Of a stretch of DNA of 38,882 bases, positions 1-6,651 are shown one piece after another (positions within the stretch are counted from its first letter, which is position 1; every line of letters starts with the position of its first letter). Position numbers and translations under genes: made by a program. The DNA comes from Streptomyces sporangiiformans (GTDB lineage: Bacteria > Actinomycetota > Actinomycetes > Streptomycetales > Streptomycetaceae), in assembly GCF_005768555.2 (NCBI RefSeq), contig NZ_VCHX02000128.1, forward strand, positions 21,101 through 59,982, written 5' to 3'. The notes beneath the pieces were generated by a model. The model did not search any database. It saw nothing but the letters and a program-made list of their open reading frames with translations, and had not been told where the DNA came from.

Positions 1-27
1 CTCGTCCTCAAACGCCGGACAGGCTGA
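1..27. repeat. Part of a Streptomyces-type intergenic repeat
   Basis: The first bases contain TCCTCAAACGCCGGAC, a stretch I recognise as very common between genes in Streptomyces genomes. The other part of the same element family (a gggggc/gccccc hairpin followed by GGCCTGAACGGCC) lies at the far end of the window. The copy here ends about 40 bp upstream of rbsB. That it is a repeat rests on memory of the motif, not on a search. Confidence 0.6.
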
Positions 28-67
28 TTGGTGCCTCCCCCGCCCCGCTCACTGCAAGGAAGCAGCC

Positions 68-1012
68 ATGGGTACGAATCTGAACAGGAAGTTCGCCGTC
101 CTCACAGCCGTCGCGGCCCTCGCCCTGACCGCCACCGCCTGCAACTCGGCCTCGGGATCCGACGGTTCCGGAAGCACGAAGATCGGCATGTCGATCTCGA
201 CGCTCAACAACCCGTTCTTCGTGCAGCTCAAGAAGGGCGCCGAGGCGGAGGCCAAGGCCCTGGACGTCGACCTGACCGTCAACGACGCCCAGAACGACGC
301 CTCGCAGCAGGCGAACCAGCTGCAGAACTTCACCGGCCAGAACGTGAAGGCCGTCATCATCAACCCGGTGGACTCGGACGCCGCCGCGCCGTCGGTGAAG
401 GCGGCCGACAAGGCGGGCATCCCGGTCGTCGCCGCCGACCGCACGGTCAACGGCGCCGACCTGGCCGCCACCGTCGCCTCCGACAACGTCGAGGGAGGAC
501 GGCTCGCTGCGAAGGCCCTGGCCGAGAAGCTGGGCGGCAAGGGCAAGGTCGTCGTCCTTCAGGGCACCTCCGGAACGTCCGCGAGCCGTGAGCGCGGCCA
601 GGGCTTCGCCGAGGGCATCAAGGCCTACCCGGACATCAAGGTCCTCGCCAAGCAGCCCGCGGACTTCGACCGCACCAAGGGCCTGGACGTCATGACGAAC
701 CTCCTCCAGGCGCACTCGGACGTGAACGGTGTCTTCGCCGAGAACGACGAGATGGCGCTGGGCGCGATCAAGGCGCTGGGCAGCAAGGCCGGGAAGTCGG
801 TCATGGTCGTGGGCTTCGACGGCACGCCGGACGGTCTCAAGGCCGTCAAGGACGGCAGTCTGTACGCGTCGGTGGCGCAGCTGCCGAAGGAAATCGGCAA
901 GATCGCGATTCAGAACGCGGTCAAGGCGGCGAAGGGCGAGAAGGTCGAGCAGACGGTCAAGGTGCCGGTGAAGGTGGCCACGGCTGAGAACGTGGGCGAG
1001 TTCAGCGGCTGA
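68..1012 (+). CDS. rbsB: Ribose/sugar ABC transporter substrate-binding lipoprotein RbsB
   Basis: This is a 314-residue periplasmic-binding-protein-type lipoprotein that would capture ribose or a related sugar outside the membrane and deliver it to an RbsAC-type importer. The N-terminus is basic (residues 1-8), followed by a hydrophobic segment and a lipobox-like TATAC with the lipid-bearing Cys at residue 25. The mature part has the peripla_BP_4 pattern: KIGMSISTLNNPFF at the start, NPVDSDAAAP, a DGTPDG segment and a closing VKVPVKVATAENV. The ATG is preceded by AAGGAAG at good spacing. rbsK and rbsD follow on the same strand, which supports ribose as the substrate. The ATPase and permease genes are not in the window and are expected upstream, unless the intergenic repeat just before this gene marks a separate transcription unit. 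Confidence 0.9.
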   Translation: MGTNLNRKFAVLTAVAALALTATACNSASGSDGSGSTKIGMSISTLNNPFFVQLKKGAEAEAKALDVDLTVNDAQNDASQQANQLQNFTGQNVKAVIINPVDSDAAAPSVKAADKAGIPVVAADRTVNGADLAATVASDNVEGGRLAAKALAEKLGGKGKVVVLQGTSGTSASRERGQGFAEGIKAYPDIKVLAKQPADFDRTKGLDVMTNLLQAHSDVNGVFAENDEMALGAIKALGSKAGKSVMVVGFDGTPDGLKAVKDGSLYASVAQLPKEIGKIAIQNAVKAAKGEKVEQTVKVPVKVATAENVGEFSG

Positions 1013-1019
1013 CACGGGA

Positions 1020-1060
1020 GGTGGCCGGGCGGGGGGATCCGCTCGTCCCGTCCGGCCACC
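1020..1060 (+). terminator. Intercistronic hairpin between rbsB and rbsK
   Basis: Two 14-base arms (1020-1033 and 1047-1060) pair with a single G-U position around a 13-base loop, starting 8 bases after the rbsB stop. There is no U-run, so it may be a partial terminator or an RNA-stabilising hairpin that keeps binding-protein expression above kinase expression, as is common in sugar ABC operons. The role is inferred; the base pairing is visible. Confidence 0.7.
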
Positions 1061-1102
1061 GACCGCGTAGGGGTCCAACTCACCTGCACAGGGAGACAGT
1101 TC

Positions 1103-2002
1103 ATGTACGACTACGACCTCCTGGTCGTGGGATCGGCCAACGCCGACCTGGTGATCGGCGTCGACCGCCGTCCCGGTGCCGGGGAGACGGTCCTCGGCTC
1201 CGATCTGGCCCTCCACCCGGGCGGCAAGGGCGCCAACCAGGCGGTCGCCGCCGCCCGCCTCGGGGCCCGTACGGCGCTGCTGGCCCGCGTCGGCGACGAC
1301 GCGCACGGCCGCCTGCTCCTCGACTCGCAGCGGGACGCCGGAGTCGACACGGCCGCTGTTCTGGTCGGCGGGGCGCCCACCGGCGTCGCGCTGATCACGG
1401 TCGATCCGTCGGGCGACAACAGCATCGTGGTGTCGCCGGGCGCGAACGGACACCTGACCCCGAAGGACGTCCGCGCGGCCTCGGCCCTGCTCGCCGCCTC
1501 CCGGGTGATCTCGGCCCAGCTGGAGATCCCCCTGGAGACGGTCGTGGAGGTCGTACGGGGCTTGCGGCCCGGCACCCGTTTCGTACTGAACCCGTCCCCG
1601 CCCCGGGAGTTGCCCGAGGACGTGCTCGCCGCCTGCGACCCGCTGATCGTGAACGAGCACGAGGCGCGGGTGGTGCTCGGCGTGGACACCGGCGACACAC
1701 CGGAGCAGTGGGCCGAGGCGCTTCTCGCCCTCGGCCCGCGCTCGGTGGTCGTCACCCTGGGGGCGGACGGCGCGCTGGTCGCCGACGCTGCCGGATCGGC
1801 CCGTGTCGCGTCCGTGAAGGTCGACGCCGTGGACACGACGGGTGCGGGCGACGCCTTCACCGCGGCGCTGGCCTGGCGGCTGGGGCTCGGGGAGTCCCTG
1901 GCGGAAGCCGCGCGGTACGCGGCGCGCGTGGGTGCCGCGGCCGTCACCCGGGAGGGCGCCCAGGACTCCTTCCCCACTGCCGAGGAGGTCGCCGCCCTGT
2001 GA
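1103..2002 (+). CDS. rbsK: Ribokinase (PfkB family)
   Basis: This 299-residue PfkB-family sugar kinase would phosphorylate D-ribose to ribose 5-phosphate with ATP in the cytoplasm. The family signatures are clear: GGKGANQAVAAARLG at about residues 40-54 binds sugar, and DTTGAGDAF at residues 244-252 holds the anion hole and the catalytic Asp (D250). Length is normal for RbsK. The ATG follows CAGGGAGACAG, a usable ribosome-binding site. The stop overlaps the start of rbsD in GTGA, so the two are translationally coupled. Other PfkB substrates (adenosine, deoxyribose) cannot be excluded from sequence alone, but the RbsB and RbsD neighbours make ribose the best call. Confidence 0.9.
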   Translation: MYDYDLLVVGSANADLVIGVDRRPGAGETVLGSDLALHPGGKGANQAVAAARLGARTALLARVGDDAHGRLLLDSQRDAGVDTAAVLVGGAPTGVALITVDPSGDNSIVVSPGANGHLTPKDVRAASALLAASRVISAQLEIPLETVVEVVRGLRPGTRFVLNPSPPRELPEDVLAACDPLIVNEHEARVVLGVDTGDTPEQWAEALLALGPRSVVVTLGADGALVADAAGSARVASVKVDAVDTTGAGDAFTAALAWRLGLGESLAEAARYAARVGAAAVTREGAQDSFPTAEEVAAL

Positions 2003-2388
2003 AGAAGGCCGGAATACTGAACCGCCATCTCGCCGGCGCCCTGGCCGAGCTGGGCCACGGCGACGGCGTACTGATCTGCGACGTCGGCATGCCCGTCCCG
2101 GCGGGCCCACGGCTCGTGGACCTGGCCTTCCGGGCCGGGGTGCCGTCCTTCGCCGAGGTGCTCGACGGCCTCCTGGCGGAACTGGTGGTGGAAGGCGCCA
2201 CGGCCGCCACCGAGATCCGCGAGGCGAACCCGGCGGCGTCGGCCCTGCTGGACGCGCACTTCCCGGAGCTGGAGCTCGTCTCACACGGGGAGCTGAAGGA
2301 ACTGTCGGCGGGCGCGCGCCTGATCGTACGGACCGGCGAGGCCCGCCCGTACGCGAATGTGCTGCTGCGCTGCGGGGTCTTCTTCTGA
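1999..2388 (+). CDS. rbsD: D-ribose pyranase RbsD
   Basis: This 129-residue protein would interconvert the beta-pyranose and furanose forms of D-ribose, supplying the form used by ribokinase. The start is GTG at 1999, overlapping the rbsK stop in GTGA; the protein opens VKKAGILNRHL with His10, the conserved catalytic His region of RbsD/FucU proteins. GHGDGVLICDVGMPVP (about residues 19-34) and the closing TGEARPYANVLLRCGVFF match the family's conserved core and C-terminal tail. Length is typical. It is the last gene of the operon; a strong terminator follows 34 bases later. Confidence 0.9.
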   Translation: MKKAGILNRHLAGALAELGHGDGVLICDVGMPVPAGPRLVDLAFRAGVPSFAEVLDGLLAELVVEGATAATEIREANPAASALLDAHFPELELVSHGELKELSAGARLIVRTGEARPYANVLLRCGVFF

Positions 2389-2422
2389 CGTACCTTCCGC
2401 GAAAGCCTTCCGCACAAGCTTC

Positions 2423-2454
2423 GAGGGGGCCTGATCCGTCGATCAGGCCCCCTC
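2423..2454 (+). terminator. Intrinsic terminator of the rbs operon
   Basis: A perfect 14-bp stem (2423-2436 with 2441-2454) closes on the 4-base loop CGTC and is followed by CGGTTTCCC. It sits just after rbsD and ends the ribose operon. The next gene is on the opposite strand, so it may act in both directions. Confidence 0.9.
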
Positions 2455-2577
2455 GGTTTCCCTCCCCGATCAGAACCCCCCGCGATCCCCCCGGATCCCC
2501 CTCCAAGAAGTTCTGACGCCAGGTACGACCCACGTGATGCGGGGAGGGTTGTACGGACTCTGAAGATTTTTTCGCGG

Positions 2578-2610
2578 ACCTCAGCGGGACCTCAGCGGGA
2601 CCTCAGCCGT
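2578..2610 (-). repeat. Three 11-bp tandem repeats spanning a stop codon
   Basis: ACCTCAGCGGG occurs at 2578-2588 and 2589-2599, and ACCTCAGCCGT at 2600-2610. On the minus strand each copy carries TGA. Because 11 is not a multiple of 3, the three TGAs (2603-2605, 2592-2594, 2581-2583) fall in all three frames right at the end of the serine hydrolase gene. This is directly visible; purpose or origin is unknown. Confidence 0.75.
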
Positions 2611-3808
2611 CCTCTGCACGGACGCGGTCGGCGATGCCCAGCGTCAGCGTCTCCGCACGGTCCTGGAGGTTCCACTTCCCGTCCTGGTAGGCGTGGTTGC
2701 TCACCCAGAACACCAGGACGCCGTCGCGCGGCCACCGCGCGAGCACCCCCAGCGACCACCCGTTGCCGCCGCTGTGCCAGGCGAGGGGGCCGTCGGGGGT
2801 GTCAGTGACGACCCAGCCGTACCCGTAGTACGACTCACCGGGCCCGAACAGCTCGTCGGAGTCGGGGATCCGCACGCGGGGCGCGAAGAGCTTCTGCCTG
2901 GCCCGCGCCGGAAGGATCTCGTCGCCCGAGAGGGCGCGGTGCCAGCGGAACAGGTCACCCGCGGTGGAGAGCATGCCGCCGTTGCCGCGCAGGTTCCAGT
3001 ACGGCCCGTCGGCGGCCCAGGGATGGTCGAAGGGCCTGCCCTTGCTCCGCCCCTCGCTGTCGTACTCCACCGCGACCAGGTTCCGCGGCCACCGAGGCAG
3101 CACGTATCCCGTCCGGTCCATTCCGGCCGGCGCGAACAGGTGCCGGGCCAGGAACGGCTCGTAGCCCTCCCCGGACGCCTCCTCGATGATCGCGGCGAGC
3201 AGGCTGTAGCCGGTGTTGGAGTAGTGGAACTCCTTCCCCGGGGCGGACAGCGGCTCGGACGCCAAGGCGCGGCGCACCAAGTCGTCGCGCGAGAGGGAGT
3301 CGTAGTCGTCGCCGAGCCCTTCGACCAGGCCTGATGTGTGCGTGAGCAGGTGCTCGATCGTGATGCCGCGCTTGTCCGCCGGCACCGGCCGCCCGAGGAA
3401 CCGGCCGATCGGATCACTCACCCGCAGCCGCCCCATCACTTCCAGCTTCAGGATCGCTGCCGCGGTGAACTGCTTCGTGATCGACATGACGTCGTACACG
3501 GTGCGGCAGCTCGCGGGGGTGCCGGAGGCGCGGTCCGCCGTCCCGAACCCTCCGCAGTACGCGAGTTCGTCGCCGCGTGCGGCGATCACGGTGCCGCCGG
3601 ACCCGGCGGGCAGGGTGCGGCGGAGGAAGCCGGCGATCGACTCCCCGTCGCGCGCCGTCGGAGACGCGGCGCCGGGCGGGGCCGCGCGCCCGGCGGCCGG
3701 CCCCTCGGCGCATCCGCCGAGCATCAGCAGACTCGCGAGGACTGTGGCGACTGCGCTCGTACGGCGGCAGCGAGGACGACAGTGAGGCAGACGCAGACCC
3801 ATGCCCAT
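2603..3808 (-). CDS. Serine hydrolase lipoprotein, beta-lactamase/DD-peptidase fold
   Basis: This 401-residue protein of the class C beta-lactamase / penicillin-binding-protein-like family is predicted to be anchored outside the membrane. A basic start is followed by a hydrophobic stretch ending in the lipobox LGGC (Cys33). The active-site motifs are in the expected order: SITK (S109, K112), YSN (Y196-S197-N198) and HSGG at 345-348, which replaces the KTG box. In this family the HxG form is typical of D-aminopeptidases, esterases and DD-peptidases, so beta-lactam resistance should not be assumed. ATGs three and four codons in (2603..3808 versus starts a few bases inside) give nearly the same protein. 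It is divergent from the HTH protein at 3933 and convergent with the rbs operon. Confidence 0.88.
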   Translation of the reverse strand: MGMGLRLPHCRPRCRRTSAVATVLASLLMLGGCAEGPAAGRAAPPGAASPTARDGESIAGFLRRTLPAGSGGTVIAARGDELAYCGGFGTADRASGTPASCRTVYDVMSITKQFTAAAILKLEVMGRLRVSDPIGRFLGRPVPADKRGITIEHLLTHTSGLVEGLGDDYDSLSRDDLVRRALASEPLSAPGKEFHYSNTGYSLLAAIIEEASGEGYEPFLARHLFAPAGMDRTGYVLPRWPRNLVAVEYDSEGRSKGRPFDHPWAADGPYWNLRGNGGMLSTAGDLFRWHRALSGDEILPARARQKLFAPRVRIPDSDELFGPGESYYGYGWVVTDTPDGPLAWHSGGNGWSLGVLARWPRDGVLVFWVSNHAYQDGKWNLQDRAETLTLGIADRVRAEDG

Positions 3809-3932
3809 ATGACCTCCAACGTCGGGAATCTGCGCCGAGGTTGACCGCCGCTCTCGCCGTTCCTCAAGCTGTCAGGGTGTTCGAGCTTGTGCGAGCCCGT
3901 GTACGTCCAGCTCAACAGGGGGGACCACCACC

Positions 3933-4382
3933 ATGGCCACAGCACCGCCCACACCGCCGGACACCGACACGGCCGCCTTCGTGGCGGCGCTGCGACGCCT
4001 CAAGGCGTGGTCGGGCCTGAGCTACCGCCAACTGGAACGCCGCGCGACCGAGGCGGGCCACACGCTGCCCTACTCCACGGCGGCGACCATGCTCGGCAGG
4101 GAACGGCTGCCCCGCGAGCAGCTGGTCGTCGCGTTCGTCGTGGCGTGCGGAGTGCGGGACGACGAGGCGGAGGCGTGGGTGGACGCGCGCACCACCATCG
4201 CGTGCCGGCACGTGGCCGCCCCACCGGCTCCGAACACGGGGTCCAAGCAGTCGTGGCGGTCACGGTGGGCGTTCGTCGGCGCGGCTGCGCTCGTCACGGC
4301 ACTCCTCGGCGGGGCGGTGGCCTCCGGTGCCTTCACTGACGACCAGGAGGTACACGAGACGCGGACGTCTCTCCGTCTGTAG
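3933..4382 (+). CDS. Helix-turn-helix protein with a C-terminal membrane anchor
   Basis: This 149-residue protein has a cytoplasmic N-terminal XRE-like HTH region (about residues 14-75; FVAALRRLKAWSGLSYRQLE then YSTAATMLGRERLPREQL) and one hydrophobic segment at about 111-132. A short tail rich in charged residues would lie outside. This layout is frequent in Streptomyces and suggests a membrane-tethered DNA- or protein-binding regulator with an unknown signal. GGGGGGA lies 8-9 bases before the ATG. The last 50 bases overlap, tail to tail, with the ATPase gene on the other strand. No specific function is recognised. Confidence 0.8.
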   Translation: MATAPPTPPDTDTAAFVAALRRLKAWSGLSYRQLERRATEAGHTLPYSTAATMLGRERLPREQLVVAFVVACGVRDDEAEAWVDARTTIACRHVAAPPAPNTGSKQSWRSRWAFVGAAALVTALLGGAVASGAFTDDQEVHETRTSLRL

Positions 4383-4848
4383 CGCGCTTGATCAGGGACA
4401 GCCAGCGCGGCAGGTCGATTTCGGCGCGTACGGTCTTGCCGGGCCGGTCGCGGTCCAGGACCTCCCAGCGGTCGGCGAGCGTCTCGACGAGGACGAGCCC
4501 GCGCCCCGCCTCGTCCAGCGCCCCCGCGGGCCGTACGTCTCCGGGGCCGGGCGGACGCCGCTCGGCCCGCGTGTCCGTCACCTCGATGCGCAGCGAACCC
4601 TGCACCAGGGCGAGCCGCAGCTCGAAGTCCCGGCCCGGCACCCGCCCGTGGGTCACCGCGTTGGAGGCGAGCTCCGCCACGATCACGGCGGCGGTGTCGG
4701 AGGCCTCCGATCCGTGCGGGATGCCCCAGGTGTGGAGCTGGTGCAGGGCGAGGTGACGGGCCAGTCGGGCGCCGAGCGGGGTGGCGCTGAAGCGCTGGAC
4801 GAACGCACGTACGGTAACCGGGCGTTGAGGGGCGGACGGTGCTGTCAT
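4333..4848 (-). CDS. RsbW-like ATP-binding protein (HATPase_c, anti-sigma kinase type)
   Basis: This 171-residue GHKL-type ATPase resembles anti-sigma factor kinases of the RsbW/SpoIIAB group. It shows the N box ELASNAVTHG (E59, N63), a G1 box DTR at 92-94 and a G2 box GRGLVLVE at 115-122; LADRWEVL follows as in related Streptomyces proteins. Stand-alone single-domain ATPases of this kind are often encoded next to XRE/DUF5753 regulators and DUF397 proteins, as here (the regulator is divergent, 143 bp away). It may bind a sigma factor, an anti-anti-sigma protein or the regulator; no partner can be named. The C-terminal 50 bases overlap the convergent HTH-membrane gene. Confidence 0.88.
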   Translation of the reverse strand: MTAPSAPQRPVTVRAFVQRFSATPLGARLARHLALHQLHTWGIPHGSEASDTAAVIVAELASNAVTHGRVPGRDFELRLALVQGSLRIEVTDTRAERRPPGPGDVRPAGALDEAGRGLVLVETLADRWEVLDRDRPGKTVRAEIDLPRWLSLIKRATDGETSASRVPPGRQ

Positions 4849-4916
4849 GCGCCCAATCTGGCGGCCCGGAGCGGCACTTCACCAGGTCGACACCGCGTAC
4901 GCCGCGCGAGCGTACG

Positions 4917-4946
4917 CGGTTACGGACTGGACAGTACACGTAACCG
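4917..4946. promoter_or_regulatory. Inverted repeat in the ATPase/Scr1-type divergent promoter
   Basis: CGGTTACG (4917-4924) and CGTAACCG (4939-4946) form a perfect 8-bp inverted repeat with 14 bases between. It lies in the 143-bp gap between the divergent ATPase and XRE/DUF5753 genes, so it is a reasonable operator for autoregulation. A related GGTAACCG also sits at 4813-4820 inside the start of the ATPase gene. Function is inferred. Confidence 0.55.
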
Positions 4947-4990
4947 TCCGTGACGATGGGCCGGTTGAGTGAGGTGCAGGGGGCAGGCAC

Positions 4991-5902
4991 GTGCGCGGGA
5001 GGTGGCCGACGGTGGCCTACGAGACGGTCAGTACGGATGAGGCAACGGATGAGGGAGTGGCGGGCGGGCTGCCCGGCGCCGTCCGAGGCGGCGGCGAGCC
5101 GGAGTCCTCGGACAGTCTGCGGACGTTCGGCGCGGTGGTCCAGGCCTTGCGCGAGCACGCGGGCCTGAGCCGGGAGGAGTTCGCCGAGCTGGTGCGCTTC
5201 TCCAAGCACACGGTGGCTTCGATCGAGCTGGGGCGGCGTATGCCGGACGCGGCGTTCGTGGACCGGGCGGAGGAGGCGCTGGGCAACACGGGCGCGTTGC
5301 GGAAGGCCGTACGGCATCTGGCTCGGCAGCCGGGGTTGGCGGCGTGGTTTCGGCAGTGGGCGCGGTTGGAGGGTGCGGCGATCACGTTGTACACGTACGA
5401 ATGCCGCATGATCCCGGGGTTGCTTCAGACCGAGGCGTACGCGCGAGCGTTGTCCGCCGAACAGTTGCCGCCACTGGACGACGAACAGATCGCGGAGCGG
5501 TGGGCCGCCCGGGTGGAGCGACAGCGCCTGCTGAAGGAGCGCGCGAACACCGCCTTCGGCTTCATCCTCGAAGAGCACCTGCTCCTGCGGCGAACGGGCG
5601 GCGTCGAGGTCACGCGGGAGCTCATCGGCCACGTGCTGGAGATCGCCAAGCTGCGGAACGTCGAAATCCAGGTCATGCCACTGGTGCAGGAGTCACACTC
5701 TGGGCTGCAGGGTCCGATCCGCGTGCTGGAAACCCCCGAGAACAGGTGGTTCGCCTACAACGAGGGGCAGGAAAGCGGCCAGTCGATCTCCGACGCGAAA
5801 GTGGTCAGCGTGCTCCAGAGGCGGTATGCCAGGATGCGTGCACAGGCTCTCGGCTTCGAGAACTCCGTGAGTCTGCTGGAGCGGATGCGAGGAGCGCTAT
5901 GA
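4991..5902 (+). CDS. XRE-family regulator with DUF5753 domain (Scr1/WhiJ type)
   Basis: This protein of up to 303 residues has an N-terminal XRE HTH (about 45-100: FGAVVQALREHAGLSREEF, then FSKHTVASIELGRRMPD). A DUF5753 domain follows (about 115-290), recognisable by YTYECRMIPGLLQTEAYARA, ERQRLLKERAN and the LETPEN segment. This family occurs in many copies in Streptomyces, includes the WhiJ and Scr1 proteins, and pairs with small DUF397 proteins; some pairs affect sporulation or antibiotic production. Two GTG starts are possible: 4991 (after AGGGGG) and 5012 (after GGGAGG, giving a protein opening with VAYETVST); I cannot decide between them. The stop overlaps the DUF397 start in ATGA, so regulator and partner are made together. 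Confidence 0.9.
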   Translation: MRGRWPTVAYETVSTDEATDEGVAGGLPGAVRGGGEPESSDSLRTFGAVVQALREHAGLSREEFAELVRFSKHTVASIELGRRMPDAAFVDRAEEALGNTGALRKAVRHLARQPGLAAWFRQWARLEGAAITLYTYECRMIPGLLQTEAYARALSAEQLPPLDDEQIAERWAARVERQRLLKERANTAFGFILEEHLLLRRTGGVEVTRELIGHVLEIAKLRNVEIQVMPLVQESHSGLQGPIRVLETPENRWFAYNEGQESGQSISDAKVVSVLQRRYARMRAQALGFENSVSLLERMRGAL

Positions 5903-6144
5903 GCACGTCCGAACTGGCCTGGTTCAAGAGCAGCTACAGCAGCGCGTCCGGCGACGACTGCGTCGAGGTCGCCCTCGCTTGGCACAAGTCCAGCTACAGC
6001 AGCGGCGGCGATTGCGACTGCGTCGAAGTAGCCACCTGCCCCGACACCATCCACGTCCGCGACTCCAAGAGCGCCGAGGGCCCCCACCTCGCCCTCTCCC
6101 CCACCACCTGGGCCGACTTCGTCTCGTACGCCGCCCAGGACTGA
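5899..6144 (+). CDS. DUF397 protein with duplicated N-terminal motif
   Basis: This 81-residue partner of the upstream regulator starts at an ATG overlapping its stop (ATGA). DUF397 proteins are normally about 60-70 residues and carry one W-x-KSSYSS...CVEVA motif. Here the motif occurs twice in tandem, LAWFKSSYSS...DDCVEVA at about 6-25 and LAWHKSSYSS...CDCVEVA at about 26-45. The usual second half follows once (CPDTIHVRDSK, then LALSPTTWADFVSYAAQD). The cleanest explanation is an in-frame duplication of about 60 bp. In related pairs the DUF397 protein binds or modulates the XRE regulator; whether two motifs change stoichiometry is an open question. Confidence 0.9.
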   Translation: MSTSELAWFKSSYSSASGDDCVEVALAWHKSSYSSGGDCDCVEVATCPDTIHVRDSKSAEGPHLALSPTTWADFVSYAAQD

Positions 6145-6181
6145 CTCGCCGACGGCACCCGATCCACCCATGCACTCCGCG

Positions 6182-6218
6182 AAAGCGTGAACACTTTCCC
6201 CGAAAGTGTTCACGCTTT
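6182..6218. terminator. Long perfect hairpin after the DUF397 gene
   Basis: A 17-bp perfect stem (6182-6198 with 6202-6218) has a 3-base loop (CCC) and the right arm ends in TTTT. It is placed 37 bases after the DUF397 stop, so an intrinsic terminator is the simplest reading. The core GTGAACACTTT/AAAGTGTTCAC is also unusually AT-rich for this DNA and could be a regulator-binding palindrome. Confidence 0.8.
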
Positions 6219-6594
6219 TCGCAACTGGTACCCCCGCAGAGGGAGACCAGAAAGGGGCTCCGCCATGCCGGTCCGTATCGAAGGCGATCGGCACCGAGTG
6301 CGGTAACCAGGTCACCGAGGAGGGCGACGGCCCGATGGGCCCGACGCGGCTCCGGCTGTCCAAGCCGGTGGCCGCCGCGATCGCCGGTTCCCGCAGGCGT
6401 GTCTGCGCGGTGACCGGGCGTCGGTCCTCGACCAGGAGGGCCTGGACGAGGCGGGGGCGATGCGCTCCGAACTCCGGTACGGCATGGGCGTACTGGCGGA
6501 GAGCCTGGAGGGAGCCTCCCGGTTCACCTCGGGCGCCAGACGGCACGGGTCGTTCACGGACATGTGAGGCCAACAGGTCCAGCAGGGCCGCGGC
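6219..6594. other. Gap with no intact gene, probably decayed sequence
   Basis: About 375 bases separate the hairpin from the end of the DUF6236 gene. Open frames exist on both strands, but none has a convincing start, ribosome-binding site and recognisable product. One plus-strand frame ending at TGA 6565-6567 reads plausibly (LRYGMGVLAESLEGASRFT) but has no family I recognise. Together with the DUF397 tail just after it, this looks like the remains of an older gene cassette. Confidence 0.5.
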
Positions 6595-6651
6595 CTCACC
6601 CTCTCCCCAACCACCTGGGCCGACTTCGTCTCGTACGCCGCCCGGGGCTGA
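6595..6651 (+). pseudogene. Remnant of a second DUF397 gene (C-terminal 18 codons)
   Basis: These 57 bases match the last 57 bases of the intact DUF397 gene (6088-6144) at 53 of 57 positions, including the stop codon, and read LTLSPTTWADFVSYAARG. No DUF397 N-terminal half precedes it. It is therefore a truncated copy, either from duplication and decay or from a deletion within a former tandem pair. It lies antisense within the 3' end of the DUF6236 gene. Confidence 0.85.

Noticed and set aside
2566..2572. T-run suggesting a second terminator after rbsD
   Set aside because: No stem precedes it on the plus strand; the clear terminator is at 2423-2454.
6243..6306. Tiny ORF MPVRIEGDRHRVR within the decayed gap
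   Set aside because: It has no preceding ribosome-binding site of note and is only 13 codons; likely chance.
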